DNA of 50,832 bases from Desulfosarcina sp. OttesenSCG-928-A07. Lineage in GTDB: Bacteria; Desulfobacterota; Desulfobacteria; Desulfobacterales; Desulfosarcinaceae. The notes beneath the pieces were generated by a model. The model made no database searches and was not told where the DNA came from. It saw only the letters and a program-made list of their open reading frames with translations. The DNA is taken from contig JAJDJS010000019.1 in the NCBI GenBank assembly GCA_030267325.1, positions 1 through 50,832 on the forward strand, written 5' to 3'. The translations under genes were made by a program, and so were the position numbers. Below are positions 7,145 through 15,259 of this stretch, one piece after another (within the stretch, counting starts at the first letter, position 1; each line of letters begins with the position of its first letter).

Positions 7145-9025
7145 ATGCAAAGGGATTATTTGCCGATGTCTCCACAAGAGATGCGCAAACGGGGCTGGGA
7201 CAGCCTTGATGTGATTCTCATCACCGGCGATGCCTATGTGGATCATCCGGCATTTGGCGCGGCCCTCATTGGCCGGATGCTGGAAGCCCGTGGATATCGG
7301 GTGGGCATCATCGCCCAGCCAGACTGGCGAAACCCGGATGATTTTATGCGCCTGGGCCGTCCTCGTTTGTTTTTCGGCATCACTTCCGGAAACGTGGATT
7401 CCATGGTGGCCAACTATACGGCCAACAAAAGGCCGCGGCAGAAGGATGAATTTTCCCCGGGCGGCTGTTCCGGGATGCGTCCGGACCGGGCGCTTGTGGT
7501 CTATGCCAACCGGGTACGGCAGGCCTTCAAAGAGGTGCCCGTTGTGCTGGGCGGAATTGAGGCCAGCATGCGGCGACTGGCCCATTATGATTACTGGGAC
7601 AATCAGGTCCGGCGGTCCATTTTGTTTGATGCCAGGGCTGATATTCTGGTTTACGGCATGGGAGAAACGCAAGTTGCGGCCATTGCCGACCGGCTTTCAG
7701 CCGGAGAATCGGTATCGTGCCTGGACGGCATTCCCGGAACTGCGGTGATCCGGAAAAATCCGGAAAAAGGGGAGGGGACCGTGGTTCTTCCGGCTTTTGA
7801 AGCGGTGAGCCGGTCTGCAGCGGATTTCAATACCGCGTTCCGGCTGTTTTATCACCAGCAGAATCCGTTTTCCGCAAAAACAGTGATCCAGGCCCATGGA
7901 AACCGTTTTGCCGTGGTCTTTCCACCTGCCCATCCCCTTTCCGAAAACGAACTGGACGCAGTATACGACAGGGATTTCCAGCGGCGATGGCACCCGTCTT
8001 ATGATGCGGACGGCGGGGTTCCGGGTTTTGAAACCGTCCGGCATTCCCTTGTCACCCATCGGGGATGCGCCGGAGAATGCCATTTTTGCGGCCTTTATTT
8101 TCACCAGGGCCGCATTGTCCAGAGCCGGAGCCAGGACGCTGTTGTGCGTGAAGCGCTTCGGGTTATTCAGGATCCTGGATTTCGCGGCACCATCACGGAT
8201 ATGGGCGGCCCTACGGCCAATCTGTACAGCTCTCGCTGTTTACGGTGGAAAGGGAAGGGGTTTTGTGATGACCGGCAGTGCATGACGCCAAAACCCTGCC
8301 CGCATCTGGATCCCGGACATGACAGGGGACTTTTGCTATACCGCCGGATCCGGAATCTGCAGGGTGTGAACCATGCCTTTATCAGCAGCGGGTTTCGCCA
8401 TGATCTGTTGGGAAATCAAAAGACCGACGCCTATCTTCAGGAACTGTGCCGGTTTCATATCAGCGGTCGGATGAAGGTGGCGCCTGAACATATCTGCGAT
8501 GACGTTCTGTCCGCCATGGGAAAACCATCGGTTTCAGCCTATGAGGCATTTGTGGACCAGTTCGGCCGAATTCATGCCCATCTTTCCGAGCCCCGGTTTC
8601 TGGTGAATTATTTTATCAGCGCCCATCCCGGCACCACCCTGGGCCACGCCCTTGCCATGGCCCGCTACCTGATTGCCAGAAAAATGCACCCCGAACAGAT
8701 TCAGGATTTTATTCCGCTGCCCCTGACGTATTCCGGAACTCTTTATCATACAGAAAAAGATCCCTTTACCGGAAAGCGGGTTTATGTGGCCAAAACTTTT
8801 CGGGAACGGAAAATGCACCGGGCCCTGATGCAGTATCGGTATCCGGCCAATTTTCCGCTGATTCGCGAAGCCTTGAAAATCCTGAAGGCCGAAAATCTGG
8901 CCCCACTGTTTTTCGGCCGAAAAAAGGCCCCGGTTTTGACTCACAGGGCTGATTCAAATCCAAAGCCTGGCCCAAAAAAAAATGGGAAACGGAAAAACCG
9001 TACACACAATCACACATCACGGTAA
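7145..9025 (+). CDS. YgiQ-family radical SAM protein (UPF0313)
   Basis: This 626-residue protein belongs to the YgiQ radical SAM family, whose substrate is not established. The [4Fe-4S]/SAM motif CAGECHFC has Cys308, Cys312 and Cys315. An N-terminal cobalamin-binding-like region (DVILITGDAYVDHPAFGAA) comes first, as is typical. The family segment YDYWDNQVRRSILFDARADILVYGMGE is easily seen. The C-terminal 35 or so residues are a basic tail rich in Lys, Arg and Asn, probably disordered. The ATG at 7145 is preferred over the upstream ATG at 7082 because AAGGGG precedes it by 7 bases and because homologues begin with MQ-xx-LP-x-S. Confidence 0.9.
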   Translation: MQRDYLPMSPQEMRKRGWDSLDVILITGDAYVDHPAFGAALIGRMLEARGYRVGIIAQPDWRNPDDFMRLGRPRLFFGITSGNVDSMVANYTANKRPRQKDEFSPGGCSGMRPDRALVVYANRVRQAFKEVPVVLGGIEASMRRLAHYDYWDNQVRRSILFDARADILVYGMGETQVAAIADRLSAGESVSCLDGIPGTAVIRKNPEKGEGTVVLPAFEAVSRSAADFNTAFRLFYHQQNPFSAKTVIQAHGNRFAVVFPPAHPLSENELDAVYDRDFQRRWHPSYDADGGVPGFETVRHSLVTHRGCAGECHFCGLYFHQGRIVQSRSQDAVVREALRVIQDPGFRGTITDMGGPTANLYSSRCLRWKGKGFCDDRQCMTPKPCPHLDPGHDRGLLLYRRIRNLQGVNHAFISSGFRHDLLGNQKTDAYLQELCRFHISGRMKVAPEHICDDVLSAMGKPSVSAYEAFVDQFGRIHAHLSEPRFLVNYFISAHPGTTLGHALAMARYLIARKMHPEQIQDFIPLPLTYSGTLYHTEKDPFTGKRVYVAKTFRERKMHRALMQYRYPANFPLIREALKILKAENLAPLFFGRKKAPVLTHRADSNPKPGPKKNGKRKNRTHNHTSR

Positions 9026-9126
9026 TGGCGTGGGATATGCAGTCTGGCAGACGCGCCGTCCAAAAGCCTCCCTCGTTTTGAGAGAGTGGACGCCGGAGGG
9101 ATGTATGTCCGTAAAAAAGTTATTGA

Positions 9127-9753
9127 TCATCTGAACCCCGCTTTTTTCACTGCCGCGGCCAGTGCAGCCCGGTGCAGATCACCAGCCAGGTGAACCGGAC
9201 TTTTTCCATTGATGGGATCCCAGCTTGAAGGATCTGCTGTACAGAAAATCTGGGTCTCAAGACCCATGCGAACCAGCGCTTCATCCACCCGGACCCCGAC
9301 CATTTGCTTTGCCGCTTCCCATGTGGCCCCGCAGGGCGCGCCTCGCACAACGCGGATACGCTCAATTTTTTCATCATACACCCGCACATCAAATTCCGGT
9401 GCCCCGAACATCTCGCTGTAAATGCCAAGTTCTGTATGACGGGCCAGGGCGCAGCAGATGGGCGGCGTGTGGATGCCGGAAACACTTGTTTTCTTTCCGG
9501 ATGCGACCACGGGAAGGGATCGCCGCCGGCATAAAAGGGCCAGATCATGGGACAGGTCCGGATGTTTGAGGTAGTCCAGCACCAGATCCGCGGAAATGAT
9601 GTCCGGAAGATACACGGACGCATCATCCACCACAGGCGGCAGCGGCTGATCAATGGAGACAAGGGCAATCTCAAACCGGTCCTGGCCGTATTTCCGGATG
9701 CCCCTGACTTTACTGACGCCCCGGTTGTTTTGCTGAAAAACAATGATTTTCAC
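9127..9753 (-). CDS. DUF166 family protein
   Basis: This 208-residue protein resembles DUF166, a family known mainly from archaea and some anaerobic bacteria. The diagnostic C-terminal block is RGAPCGATWEAAKQMVG (about residues 137-153), followed by a region containing FCTADPSSWDP. A Cys pair occurs in TPPICCAL near residue 98. The N-terminal half looks like an alternating strand/helix fold with the segment LPDIISADLVLDYLKHPDL. The several Cys residues could bind metal, but this is only an inference. The gene is convergent with the radical SAM gene and divergent from the scaffold gene at 9939. No function is known for the family. Confidence 0.7.
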   Translation of the reverse strand: MKIIVFQQNNRGVSKVRGIRKYGQDRFEIALVSIDQPLPPVVDDASVYLPDIISADLVLDYLKHPDLSHDLALLCRRRSLPVVASGKKTSVSGIHTPPICCALARHTELGIYSEMFGAPEFDVRVYDEKIERIRVVRGAPCGATWEAAKQMVGVRVDEALVRMGLETQIFCTADPSSWDPINGKSPVHLAGDLHRAALAAAVKKAGFR

Positions 9754-9823
9754 AGGTCTGCCGTTTCATTTGATTTGAATTTATTATAAACAAATTTAAA
9801 GGGTTAAAACGAATTTTCCCATA

Positions 9824-9853
9824 TTGACAAAATCAGGCCCAAACTTTTATGAT
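9824..9853 (+). promoter_or_regulatory. sigma70-type promoter for the Fe-S scaffold gene
   Basis: TTGACA (9824-9829) and TATGAT (9848-9853) are separated by 18 bases. The start codon lies about 85 bases downstream, giving a leader of about 80 bases. Confidence 0.6.
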
Positions 9854-9938
9854 GCCACCCGCATCCATCTGTCAAGCAGATGGGCTTTGTTCTGTGATTG
9901 TATGTGTATGTTTCGTTTCTACCCAAGGAGGGCAGCCC

Positions 9939-10364
9939 ATGGACCCATCTGATGAACCCCTGGACTTTTTACAGAATCATTCCCTGACCTTTCTGGAAAT
10001 GGCCTTTCGCCATGACCGCCGGGAACGATTGGAAAAGATTGACGGCTACGGCAAAAAAACCGGTGATTGCGGTGATACGGTTGAATTTTTTATGGTTCTG
10101 AAAGGCGACGTTATTCAAAGCCTTTCCTATGACATCAACGGCTGCCTGAACACCAATGCCTGCTGCAATGCCGTCATTGATCTGGTGGAGGGAAAAATCC
10201 TGGATGCGGCCTGGGATATCACGCCGGAACAGCTGGCCTCGTATCTGGAGACCCTGCCGGCGGATCATTTTCACTGCGCTGAGCTGGTGGTGGGGACTTT
10301 GTACCTGACCCTGTCTGATGCAGTTTCCAACCGGCGCTCCCCGTGGAAAAAAATGTACCGCTGA
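9939..10364 (+). CDS. NifU-like iron-sulfur cluster scaffold protein
   Basis: This 141-residue protein resembles the N-terminal NifU/IscU scaffold domain, on which Fe-S clusters are assembled before transfer to apoproteins. Cys residues occur at the expected three positions: GDCGDTVEFF, the GC of INGCLNTNACCNAV, and HFHCAELV. The middle block carries extra Cys residues, as in scaffold variants of anaerobes. The ATG at 9939 has AAGGAGG just upstream; a longer reading from 9849 has no such support and would overlap the promoter. The gene is monocistronic, with a small hairpin after it. A housekeeping role is plausible in an organism with many Fe-S enzymes. Confidence 0.8.
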   Translation: MDPSDEPLDFLQNHSLTFLEMAFRHDRRERLEKIDGYGKKTGDCGDTVEFFMVLKGDVIQSLSYDINGCLNTNACCNAVIDLVEGKILDAAWDITPEQLASYLETLPADHFHCAELVVGTLYLTLSDAVSNRRSPWKKMYR

Positions 10365-10374
10365 CGGGAGTTGA

Positions 10375-10391
10375 AAGCTGTGTGACAGCTT
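10375..10391 (+). terminator. small hairpin after the scaffold gene
   Basis: AAGCTGT and ACAGCTT form a 7-bp stem with a 3-base loop, followed by the T-rich but interrupted ATTTATTCTT. It starts 10 bases after the stop codon. It is a weak terminator candidate. Confidence 0.45.
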
Positions 10392-10399
10392 ATTTATTC

Positions 10400-10428
10400 T
10401 TGACAGAAAAAGGTGGGTTGACTATAGA
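10400..10428 (+). promoter_or_regulatory. promoter upstream of the RsbRD-type gene
   Basis: TTGACA (10400-10405) and TATAGA (10423-10428) are separated by 17 bases. Transcription from here would give a leader of about 120 bases before the RsbRD-type gene and could continue into dsrMKJOP. Confidence 0.6.
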
Positions 10429-10558
10429 TTTCGGTTTGAATTCGGCTGATTTCCAGTCGTTGCATAATATTCCACACAAAACAATCCAAACCTGAAAAAC
10501 CAGGGCAGCGCCTTAGACTCATTGTGCAATGGCATGGGGATGACTGGGGCAACCCTAG

Positions 10559-11113
10559 GTGAATGCGGAACAGATGAGCACTGAAAAATCACTGTTGGCA
10601 AAAAAGCAGGAAATTCTCAAAAACTGGTTTGAGGCCACAGTGGCGACGTATCCGCCGGATACTGCACGGTTTTTGAAAAGTCATAAAGATCCGTTTACCA
10701 ACCCGGTGGGCGAGACCACCTATCGCAGTCTGACGGTCCTGGTGGATGCCTTGATGAACGGCGCGGACCGGGATGTGATGACAGCGGCCCTGGACCCGGT
10801 GATGCGAATCCGGGCCGTACAGGCGTTTTCCCCTTCCATGGCAACCGGTTTTGTCTTTTCCCTCAAACAAATTGTGCGGCAGCATCTGGCGGCAGATTCC
10901 GGGTCCCGGAACAAAACCCTGGCCGAACTGGATCAGCGAATCGACGAAATGGCCTTGGCGGCCTTTGATATTTATATGGCCTGCCGGGAAAAAATTTACG
11001 AGCTCAAGGCCACAGAATCCAGGAACCAGTTCTTCAGTTCCCTGAAGCGTGCGGGACTGATTGCAGACAGTGAGGCAGATGGAGAGGCGTCGGCAGACGG
11101 GCCGGGTCTCTAG
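10559..11113 (+). CDS. RsbRD N-terminal domain protein upstream of dsrMKJOP
   Basis: This 184-residue, mostly helical protein resembles the globin-like N-terminal domain of RsbT co-antagonist proteins (RsbRD_N). The core is ILKNWFEATVATYPPDTARFL (residues about 19-39) and IRAVQAFSPSMATGFVFSLKQIVR (about 83-106). It lacks the STAS domain of full RsbR proteins. Genes of this type are often found directly before dsrMKJOP in sulfate reducers, which suggests a sensory or accessory role for the complex; this is context, not proof. The start is uncertain: GTG at 10559 or ATG at 10574, the latter with AGGTGA 11 bases upstream. The TAG stop (11111-11113) is formed by the left end of a MITE-like repeat. 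Confidence 0.75.
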   Translation: MNAEQMSTEKSLLAKKQEILKNWFEATVATYPPDTARFLKSHKDPFTNPVGETTYRSLTVLVDALMNGADRDVMTAALDPVMRIRAVQAFSPSMATGFVFSLKQIVRQHLAADSGSRNKTLAELDQRIDEMALAAFDIYMACREKIYELKATESRNQFFSSLKRAGLIADSEADGEASADGPGL

Positions 11114-11228
11114 ATAGTGTCACCTTGAGAAAGGTAACGATTTGAATTTATTACATCAAACAAGATCTTGTGATTTTATCAATATTCAATGATTTCAAAC
11201 TGTTACAAACTCGAGACAACACTATCTA
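11111..11228. repeat. MITE-like repeat, family 1, copy B
   Basis: This 118-bp element begins TAGATAGTGTCACC and ends GGTTGTC-like in reverse (GACAACACTATCTA), with TA at both ends. Read in reverse, it aligns without gaps to copy C (24396-24513), with about 97 of 118 positions identical by hand count. It has no coding capacity. Its left TA is inside the stop codon of the RsbRD-type gene, and its right end lies 12 bases before a TATAAT that precedes dsrM. Confidence 0.85.
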
Positions 11229-11239
11229 ATATTTTTCCA

Positions 11240-11331
11240 TATAATCTTTTTTGATTCAGGCATCCGGCAGCGGTCAGAAATTCGTCGGTTTCCGTCTTTC
11301 CGGACATGACAGGAACCTTTCAACGGTTCCT
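11240..11331 (+). promoter_or_regulatory. dsrMKJOP leader: TATAAT box and hairpin
   Basis: A perfect TATAAT occurs at 11240-11245, 12 bases after MITE copy B, but no good -35 is visible at the right distance. Further down, AGGAACC (11311-11317) and GGTTCCT (11325-11331) form a 7-bp hairpin 60 bases before the dsrM start. The hairpin has no T-run, so it is more likely a leader structure than a terminator. Whether transcription starts here or reads through from 10400 cannot be decided from sequence. Confidence 0.35.
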
Positions 11332-11390
11332 GCAGAAAAACGGGGCAGGGGAGTGAACGATGCCAGGGCCAAAGAGTGAGGTGGGGGTCG

Positions 11391-12434
11391 ATGAATAAAA
11401 ATTACATGGTTAGCCTCATAGCGGTTATCGTGCTGTTCCTGATCGCCTATGTGGGTGCGGCGCAGGGAACAGGCCTTCAGATGGTTTTCGGCATCATTTT
11501 TCCCTATCTGGCGATCCTTTTGTTCATCGTTGGATTTGTCCGGAAGGTAATGGGGTGGGCCCGGTCACCGGTTCCCTTTCAGATCACCACCACCTGCGGT
11601 CAACAGAAAAGCATGCCCTGGATCAAACAGGCAAAAATCGACAACCCGTCATGTACCGGTGGTGTCGTGGCCCGGATGGCGCTGGAAATTTTCTGTCTGC
11701 GGTCTCTGTTCCGCAATACCCGCATGAAACTCAAAAGCGGACCGCACCTGACCTATCAGCTGGAAATTTTTCTGTGGGTCGCGGCCCTGGCCTTCCACTA
11801 TGCGTTTTTTGCGGTGGTGGTTCGCCACCTCCGGTTTTTTACCGAACCCATCCCCTGTTTTGTGACCCTTATTGAAAATCTGGACAGTTTCATGCGCGCT
11901 GAAGTGATTTACGACGCGATCCAGGTCGGTGTGCCGGGAATTTACATGTCGGGCCTGATCCTCTTGGCAGCAGTGACCTATTTGTTTCTGCGGCGAATCT
12001 TTCTCCCCCAGGTGCGGTATATCTCCCAGGCTGCGGATTATTTTCCCCTGTTTCTCATCATGGGAATCGCCCTTTCCGGCATTTTCATGCGGTATTTTTC
12101 CAAAGTGGATGTGGTGTCCATCAAAGAACTGATCATGGGACTGGTAACCTTCCAGCCAACGATTCCCGAGGGAATCAGCGCCCTGTTCTTTGCCCACCTG
12201 TTTCTGGTCTGCGTTCTTCTGATGTATTTTCCCAACAGCAAGCTGATGCATTTTGGCGGCATCTTCCTCAGCCCGACCCGGAACATGGCCGGCAATACCC
12301 GTGAAGTCAGGCATGTGAACCCCTGGAACTATCCGGTCAAGGTTCACACCTATGAAGAATACGAAGATGATTTCAGAGATAAAATGATCGAAGCCGGCCT
12401 GCCGGTCACCAAAATGCCCGAAGAACAGGCTTAA
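11391..12434 (+). CDS. dsrM: DsrM, membrane cytochrome b subunit of the DsrMKJOP complex
   Basis: This 347-residue integral membrane protein resembles NarI and the heme b subunits of respiratory reductases. In DsrMKJOP it exchanges electrons with menaquinone and passes them to DsrK on the cytoplasmic side. About six hydrophobic segments are visible, including the N-terminal helix (VSLIAVIVLFLIAYVGAA) and the helix containing WVAALAFHYAFFAVVVRHL, whose His residues are likely heme ligands. The DsrM-specific region PVPFQITTTCGQQKSMPWI follows the second helix. The ATG at 11391 is chosen over the GTG at 11376 because the GTG lies within its GAGGTGGGG ribosome-binding sequence. It is the first gene of the operon, and dsrK starts 17 bases after it. 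Confidence 0.96.
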   Translation: MNKNYMVSLIAVIVLFLIAYVGAAQGTGLQMVFGIIFPYLAILLFIVGFVRKVMGWARSPVPFQITTTCGQQKSMPWIKQAKIDNPSCTGGVVARMALEIFCLRSLFRNTRMKLKSGPHLTYQLEIFLWVAALAFHYAFFAVVVRHLRFFTEPIPCFVTLIENLDSFMRAEVIYDAIQVGVPGIYMSGLILLAAVTYLFLRRIFLPQVRYISQAADYFPLFLIMGIALSGIFMRYFSKVDVVSIKELIMGLVTFQPTIPEGISALFFAHLFLVCVLLMYFPNSKLMHFGGIFLSPTRNMAGNTREVRHVNPWNYPVKVHTYEEYEDDFRDKMIEAGLPVTKMPEEQA

Positions 12435-12451
12435 GACAAAAGGAGCAGATA

Positions 12452-14074
12452 ATGGCAGATGAGTTGATCACACCCGATGAACTATTGTCAAAAATAGATC
12501 ATCGTCCTTCTGGCACCGGCTGGATGGACACGCCTGTCGAGATTCGGAAAGGGATGTACTGCTACGCGGCCAATCCTAAAAGTGTCGAAACGCTGGGCCT
12601 TCCCAATGCGCATGCCTGGAATCCCGTGGACGAGGATTGGAAGCTTCCGGAAAACTGGCAGCAGATTATTTCAGAGGGATTTCGCGAACGCCTGGGAAAA
12701 TTCCGATCTTTCAAAGTGTTTATGGATATTTGTGTGCGATGCGGCGCCTGTGCAGACAAATGTCATTTTTTCATCGGCACCGGGGACCCCAAAAATATGC
12801 CGGTTCTGCGGGCTGAACTGCTTCGCAGTGTTTACCGGAACGATTTTACCAAGGTCGGAAAAATTCTGGGACGACTGGCCGGCGCCCGGCCCATGACCAT
12901 CGATGTCCTCAAAGAGTGGTGGTATTACCTGTTCCAGTGTACGGAATGCCGCCGCTGTTCGGTTTTCTGTCCTTACGGCATCGATACCGCTGAAATCACC
13001 ATCATGGGGCGTGAGCTCCTGAACCTTCTGGGGCTCAATATTGACTGGATCGCAACCCCTGTTTCCAACTGTTATAAAACCGGCAACCATCTGGGAATCC
13101 AGCCCCATGCCTTCAAAGATATGCTGGATTTTTTTGTGGACGACATCGAAGAAATTACCGGTGTCCAGGTTCAGCCGGCGTACATGGAGAAAAACGCCGA
13201 CATTCTCTTCATCACACCGTCAGGGGATGTGTTCGCTGATCCGGGAACCTACACCTGTATGGGCTATCTGATCCTGTTCCACTACCTCAGGGAAAAATAC
13301 GGGCTCAAGGTCACTTGGAGCACCTACGCCTCAGAGGGCGGAAACTTTGGTTTTTTTACCTCCCACGAAACCATGAAGCGCCTGAATTCCAAAATGTATG
13401 CGGAAGCCAAACGGTTGGGCGTCAAATGGATTCTGGGGGGCGAGTGCGGCCATATGTGGCGGGTCATTACCCAATACATGGATACCATGAACGGCCCGGC
13501 GGATTTTCTTGAAGAACCGGTAAACCCCATTACCGGCACCAAATTTGAAAATGCCAAATCCACCAAAATGGTCCACATTGCCGAATTCACCGCGGATCTC
13601 ATCAAACACGGCAAACTGGATCTGGATCCGAGCCGGAATGACAACAAAATTCTCACCTTCCATGATTCCTGTAACCCCTCCCGGGGCATGGGCATGCTGG
13701 ATGAACCCCGCTATGTACTCCAGAATGTGGCCCGTAATTTTTACGAAATGCCCGCCAACACCATTCGTGAACAGACCTTCTGCTGCGGCAGCGGGTCAGG
13801 CCTGAATGCCGGTGAAAACATGGAACTGCGCATGGCCGGCGGCTTTCCGCGGGCCAATGCAGTGAAATACGTTCATGAAAAATTTGGCGTCAATATGGTG
13901 GCCTGCGTTTGCGCCATTGACCGGGCAGCCCTTCCCGCGTCCATGTCGTACTGGGTGCCGGAAGTTGAAGTGACCGGACTCCACGAACTGGTGGCCAACG
14001 CTCTGATCCTGCCCGGAGAAAAGGAAAGAGAAACCGATCTGCGCGGCGAACCGCTGCCGGGAATGGAGGAGTAG
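12452..14074 (+). CDS. dsrK: DsrK, HdrD-like iron-sulfur catalytic subunit
   Basis: This 540-residue cytoplasmic-facing subunit is related to heterodisulfide reductase HdrD. It is thought to reduce the DsrC trisulfide made by DsrAB. Two [4Fe-4S] ligand sets are seen: CVRCGACADKC (Cys94-Cys104) and CTECRRCSVFC (Cys163-Cys173). The C-terminal CCG-type motifs that hold the special catalytic cluster are visible as GGECGHMWR, HDSCNPSRG and FCCGSGSG. Length and order match the family. AAGGAG precedes the ATG, and the gene is followed 3 bases later by dsrJ. The assignment is secure. Confidence 0.97.
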   Translation: MADELITPDELLSKIDHRPSGTGWMDTPVEIRKGMYCYAANPKSVETLGLPNAHAWNPVDEDWKLPENWQQIISEGFRERLGKFRSFKVFMDICVRCGACADKCHFFIGTGDPKNMPVLRAELLRSVYRNDFTKVGKILGRLAGARPMTIDVLKEWWYYLFQCTECRRCSVFCPYGIDTAEITIMGRELLNLLGLNIDWIATPVSNCYKTGNHLGIQPHAFKDMLDFFVDDIEEITGVQVQPAYMEKNADILFITPSGDVFADPGTYTCMGYLILFHYLREKYGLKVTWSTYASEGGNFGFFTSHETMKRLNSKMYAEAKRLGVKWILGGECGHMWRVITQYMDTMNGPADFLEEPVNPITGTKFENAKSTKMVHIAEFTADLIKHGKLDLDPSRNDNKILTFHDSCNPSRGMGMLDEPRYVLQNVARNFYEMPANTIREQTFCCGSGSGLNAGENMELRMAGGFPRANAVKYVHEKFGVNMVACVCAIDRAALPASMSYWVPEVEVTGLHELVANALILPGEKERETDLRGEPLPGMEE

Positions 14075-14077
14075 CCA

Positions 14078-14464
14078 ATGAAGGACAAAAAAATAATTCT
14101 CGTAGGGGTCGCTATTTTTGTCGTCGTTGTGACGTTTCCCTTCTGGTACAACCTGGGACGTTCCGCTCCCGCGCCGGAAGTTGTGTTGACGCCCAAAGCC
14201 CAGGCGGCCGAAGTCTGTGTCATGCCCACGGAGTTTATGAAGGCGGATCACATGAAGCTTCTGGATGTGTGGCGTCATGATGTGGTCCGAAACGGCAACC
14301 GCATCTTTGTGAACCCGGATGGAAAAGCCTTTGAAATGAGTCTGTCCAACACCTGTCTGGACTGTCACTCCAATACCACCGAATTTTGTGACCGGTGCCA
14401 TGATTATGCATCGGTAAGGCCCTATTGCTGGGATTGCCACATAGAAAACCCAAAAGGAGAATAA
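14078..14464 (+). CDS. dsrJ: DsrJ, periplasmic triheme cytochrome c
   Basis: This 128-residue protein has an uncleaved-looking N-terminal membrane anchor (IILVGVAIFVVVVTFPFWY) and three heme c motifs: CLDCH (93-97), CDRCH (104-108) and CWDCH (117-121). Cys47 in AEVCVM matches the conserved Cys that is the unusual axial ligand of one heme in characterised DsrJ. It acts in the periplasm as part of DsrMKJOP. The start is 3 bases after the dsrK stop, with GGAGGAG inside the end of dsrK. Its stop is followed within 2 bases by the dsrO start. Confidence 0.96.
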   Translation: MKDKKIILVGVAIFVVVVTFPFWYNLGRSAPAPEVVLTPKAQAAEVCVMPTEFMKADHMKLLDVWRHDVVRNGNRIFVNPDGKAFEMSLSNTCLDCHSNTTEFCDRCHDYASVRPYCWDCHIENPKGE

Positions 14465-14466
14465 GT

Positions 14467-15252
14467 ATGGAAAACAGCAGAAGACGCTTTCTTCAGATAG
14501 CGGGCGTTTCCGCGCTGGGTCTTGGGGCAACACCCGTACTCAATGCTTTTGCAGCATCCGGTGCCCAGGGGTCTGGCTACCATCTGGACCGGAACGAAAA
14601 TGCAGCAACCGCCAAGCAATGGGCCATGGTGATTGATACCCGAAAACTTTCCACCCCTGAATCGCTTCGGCCCATTATCAACGCCTGCAATACGATTCAC
14701 AATGTCCCAACGGAAATCCAGAACAAAAATCAGGAAATCAAGTGGATCTGGGAAGCTCCCTACCATAACGCCTTTACCGATGAAGTGCAGAAATTCATGG
14801 ATGAATCTGTGGAGCACCGGCCTTTTCTGCTCCTGTGCAACCAGTGTGAAAATCCGCCTTGTGTGCGCGCCTGTCCGACCCAGGCAACCTTCAAAAACAA
14901 AGAAGGCATCGTGATGATGGATTTTCACCGCTGTATTGGCTGCCGATTCTGTATGGCCGCATGTCCGTTTGGCGCCCGAAGCTTCAACTTCAGGGATCCC
15001 CGGCCTTTTATCAAAAAGACCAATACGGAATTTCCGACCCGGATGAAGGGCGTGGTCGAAAAATGTAACTTCTGTGCCGAGCGGCTGGCGGTCGGGAAAA
15101 AACCCGCCTGCGTGGAAGCCTCGGGCGGTGCCATCGCGTTTGGCGATCTTTATGATCCCAATTCAGATGTCCGGAAGCTGTTGAAGGAAAACTACACCAT
15201 CAGACGGAAAATCACTTTGGGAACAGAGCCTTCCGTTTACTACATCGTGTGA
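14467..15252 (+). CDS. dsrO: DsrO, periplasmic ferredoxin-like iron-sulfur subunit
   Basis: This 261-residue protein has a twin-arginine signal (SRRRFLQ, residues 4-10, followed by a hydrophobic stretch), so it is exported folded. The Fe-S ligand clusters are CNQCENPPCVRAC, CIGCRFCMAAC and KCNFCAERL with a final Cys in PACVEAS, as in the NrfC/HybA type that carries several [4Fe-4S] clusters. It transfers electrons between DsrP and DsrJ. The ATG at 14467 is used because AAAAGGAG is placed before it across the dsrJ stop and because it gives the Tat signal at the N-terminus. Confidence 0.96.
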   Translation: MENSRRRFLQIAGVSALGLGATPVLNAFAASGAQGSGYHLDRNENAATAKQWAMVIDTRKLSTPESLRPIINACNTIHNVPTEIQNKNQEIKWIWEAPYHNAFTDEVQKFMDESVEHRPFLLLCNQCENPPCVRACPTQATFKNKEGIVMMDFHRCIGCRFCMAACPFGARSFNFRDPRPFIKKTNTEFPTRMKGVVEKCNFCAERLAVGKKPACVEASGGAIAFGDLYDPNSDVRKLLKENYTIRRKITLGTEPSVYYIV

Positions 15253-15259
15253 GGTGACC

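Noticed and set aside
9026..9126. Hairpin-like CCTCC/GGAGG sequence between two convergent genes as a terminator
   Set aside because: The stem is interrupted and has no T-run on either strand.
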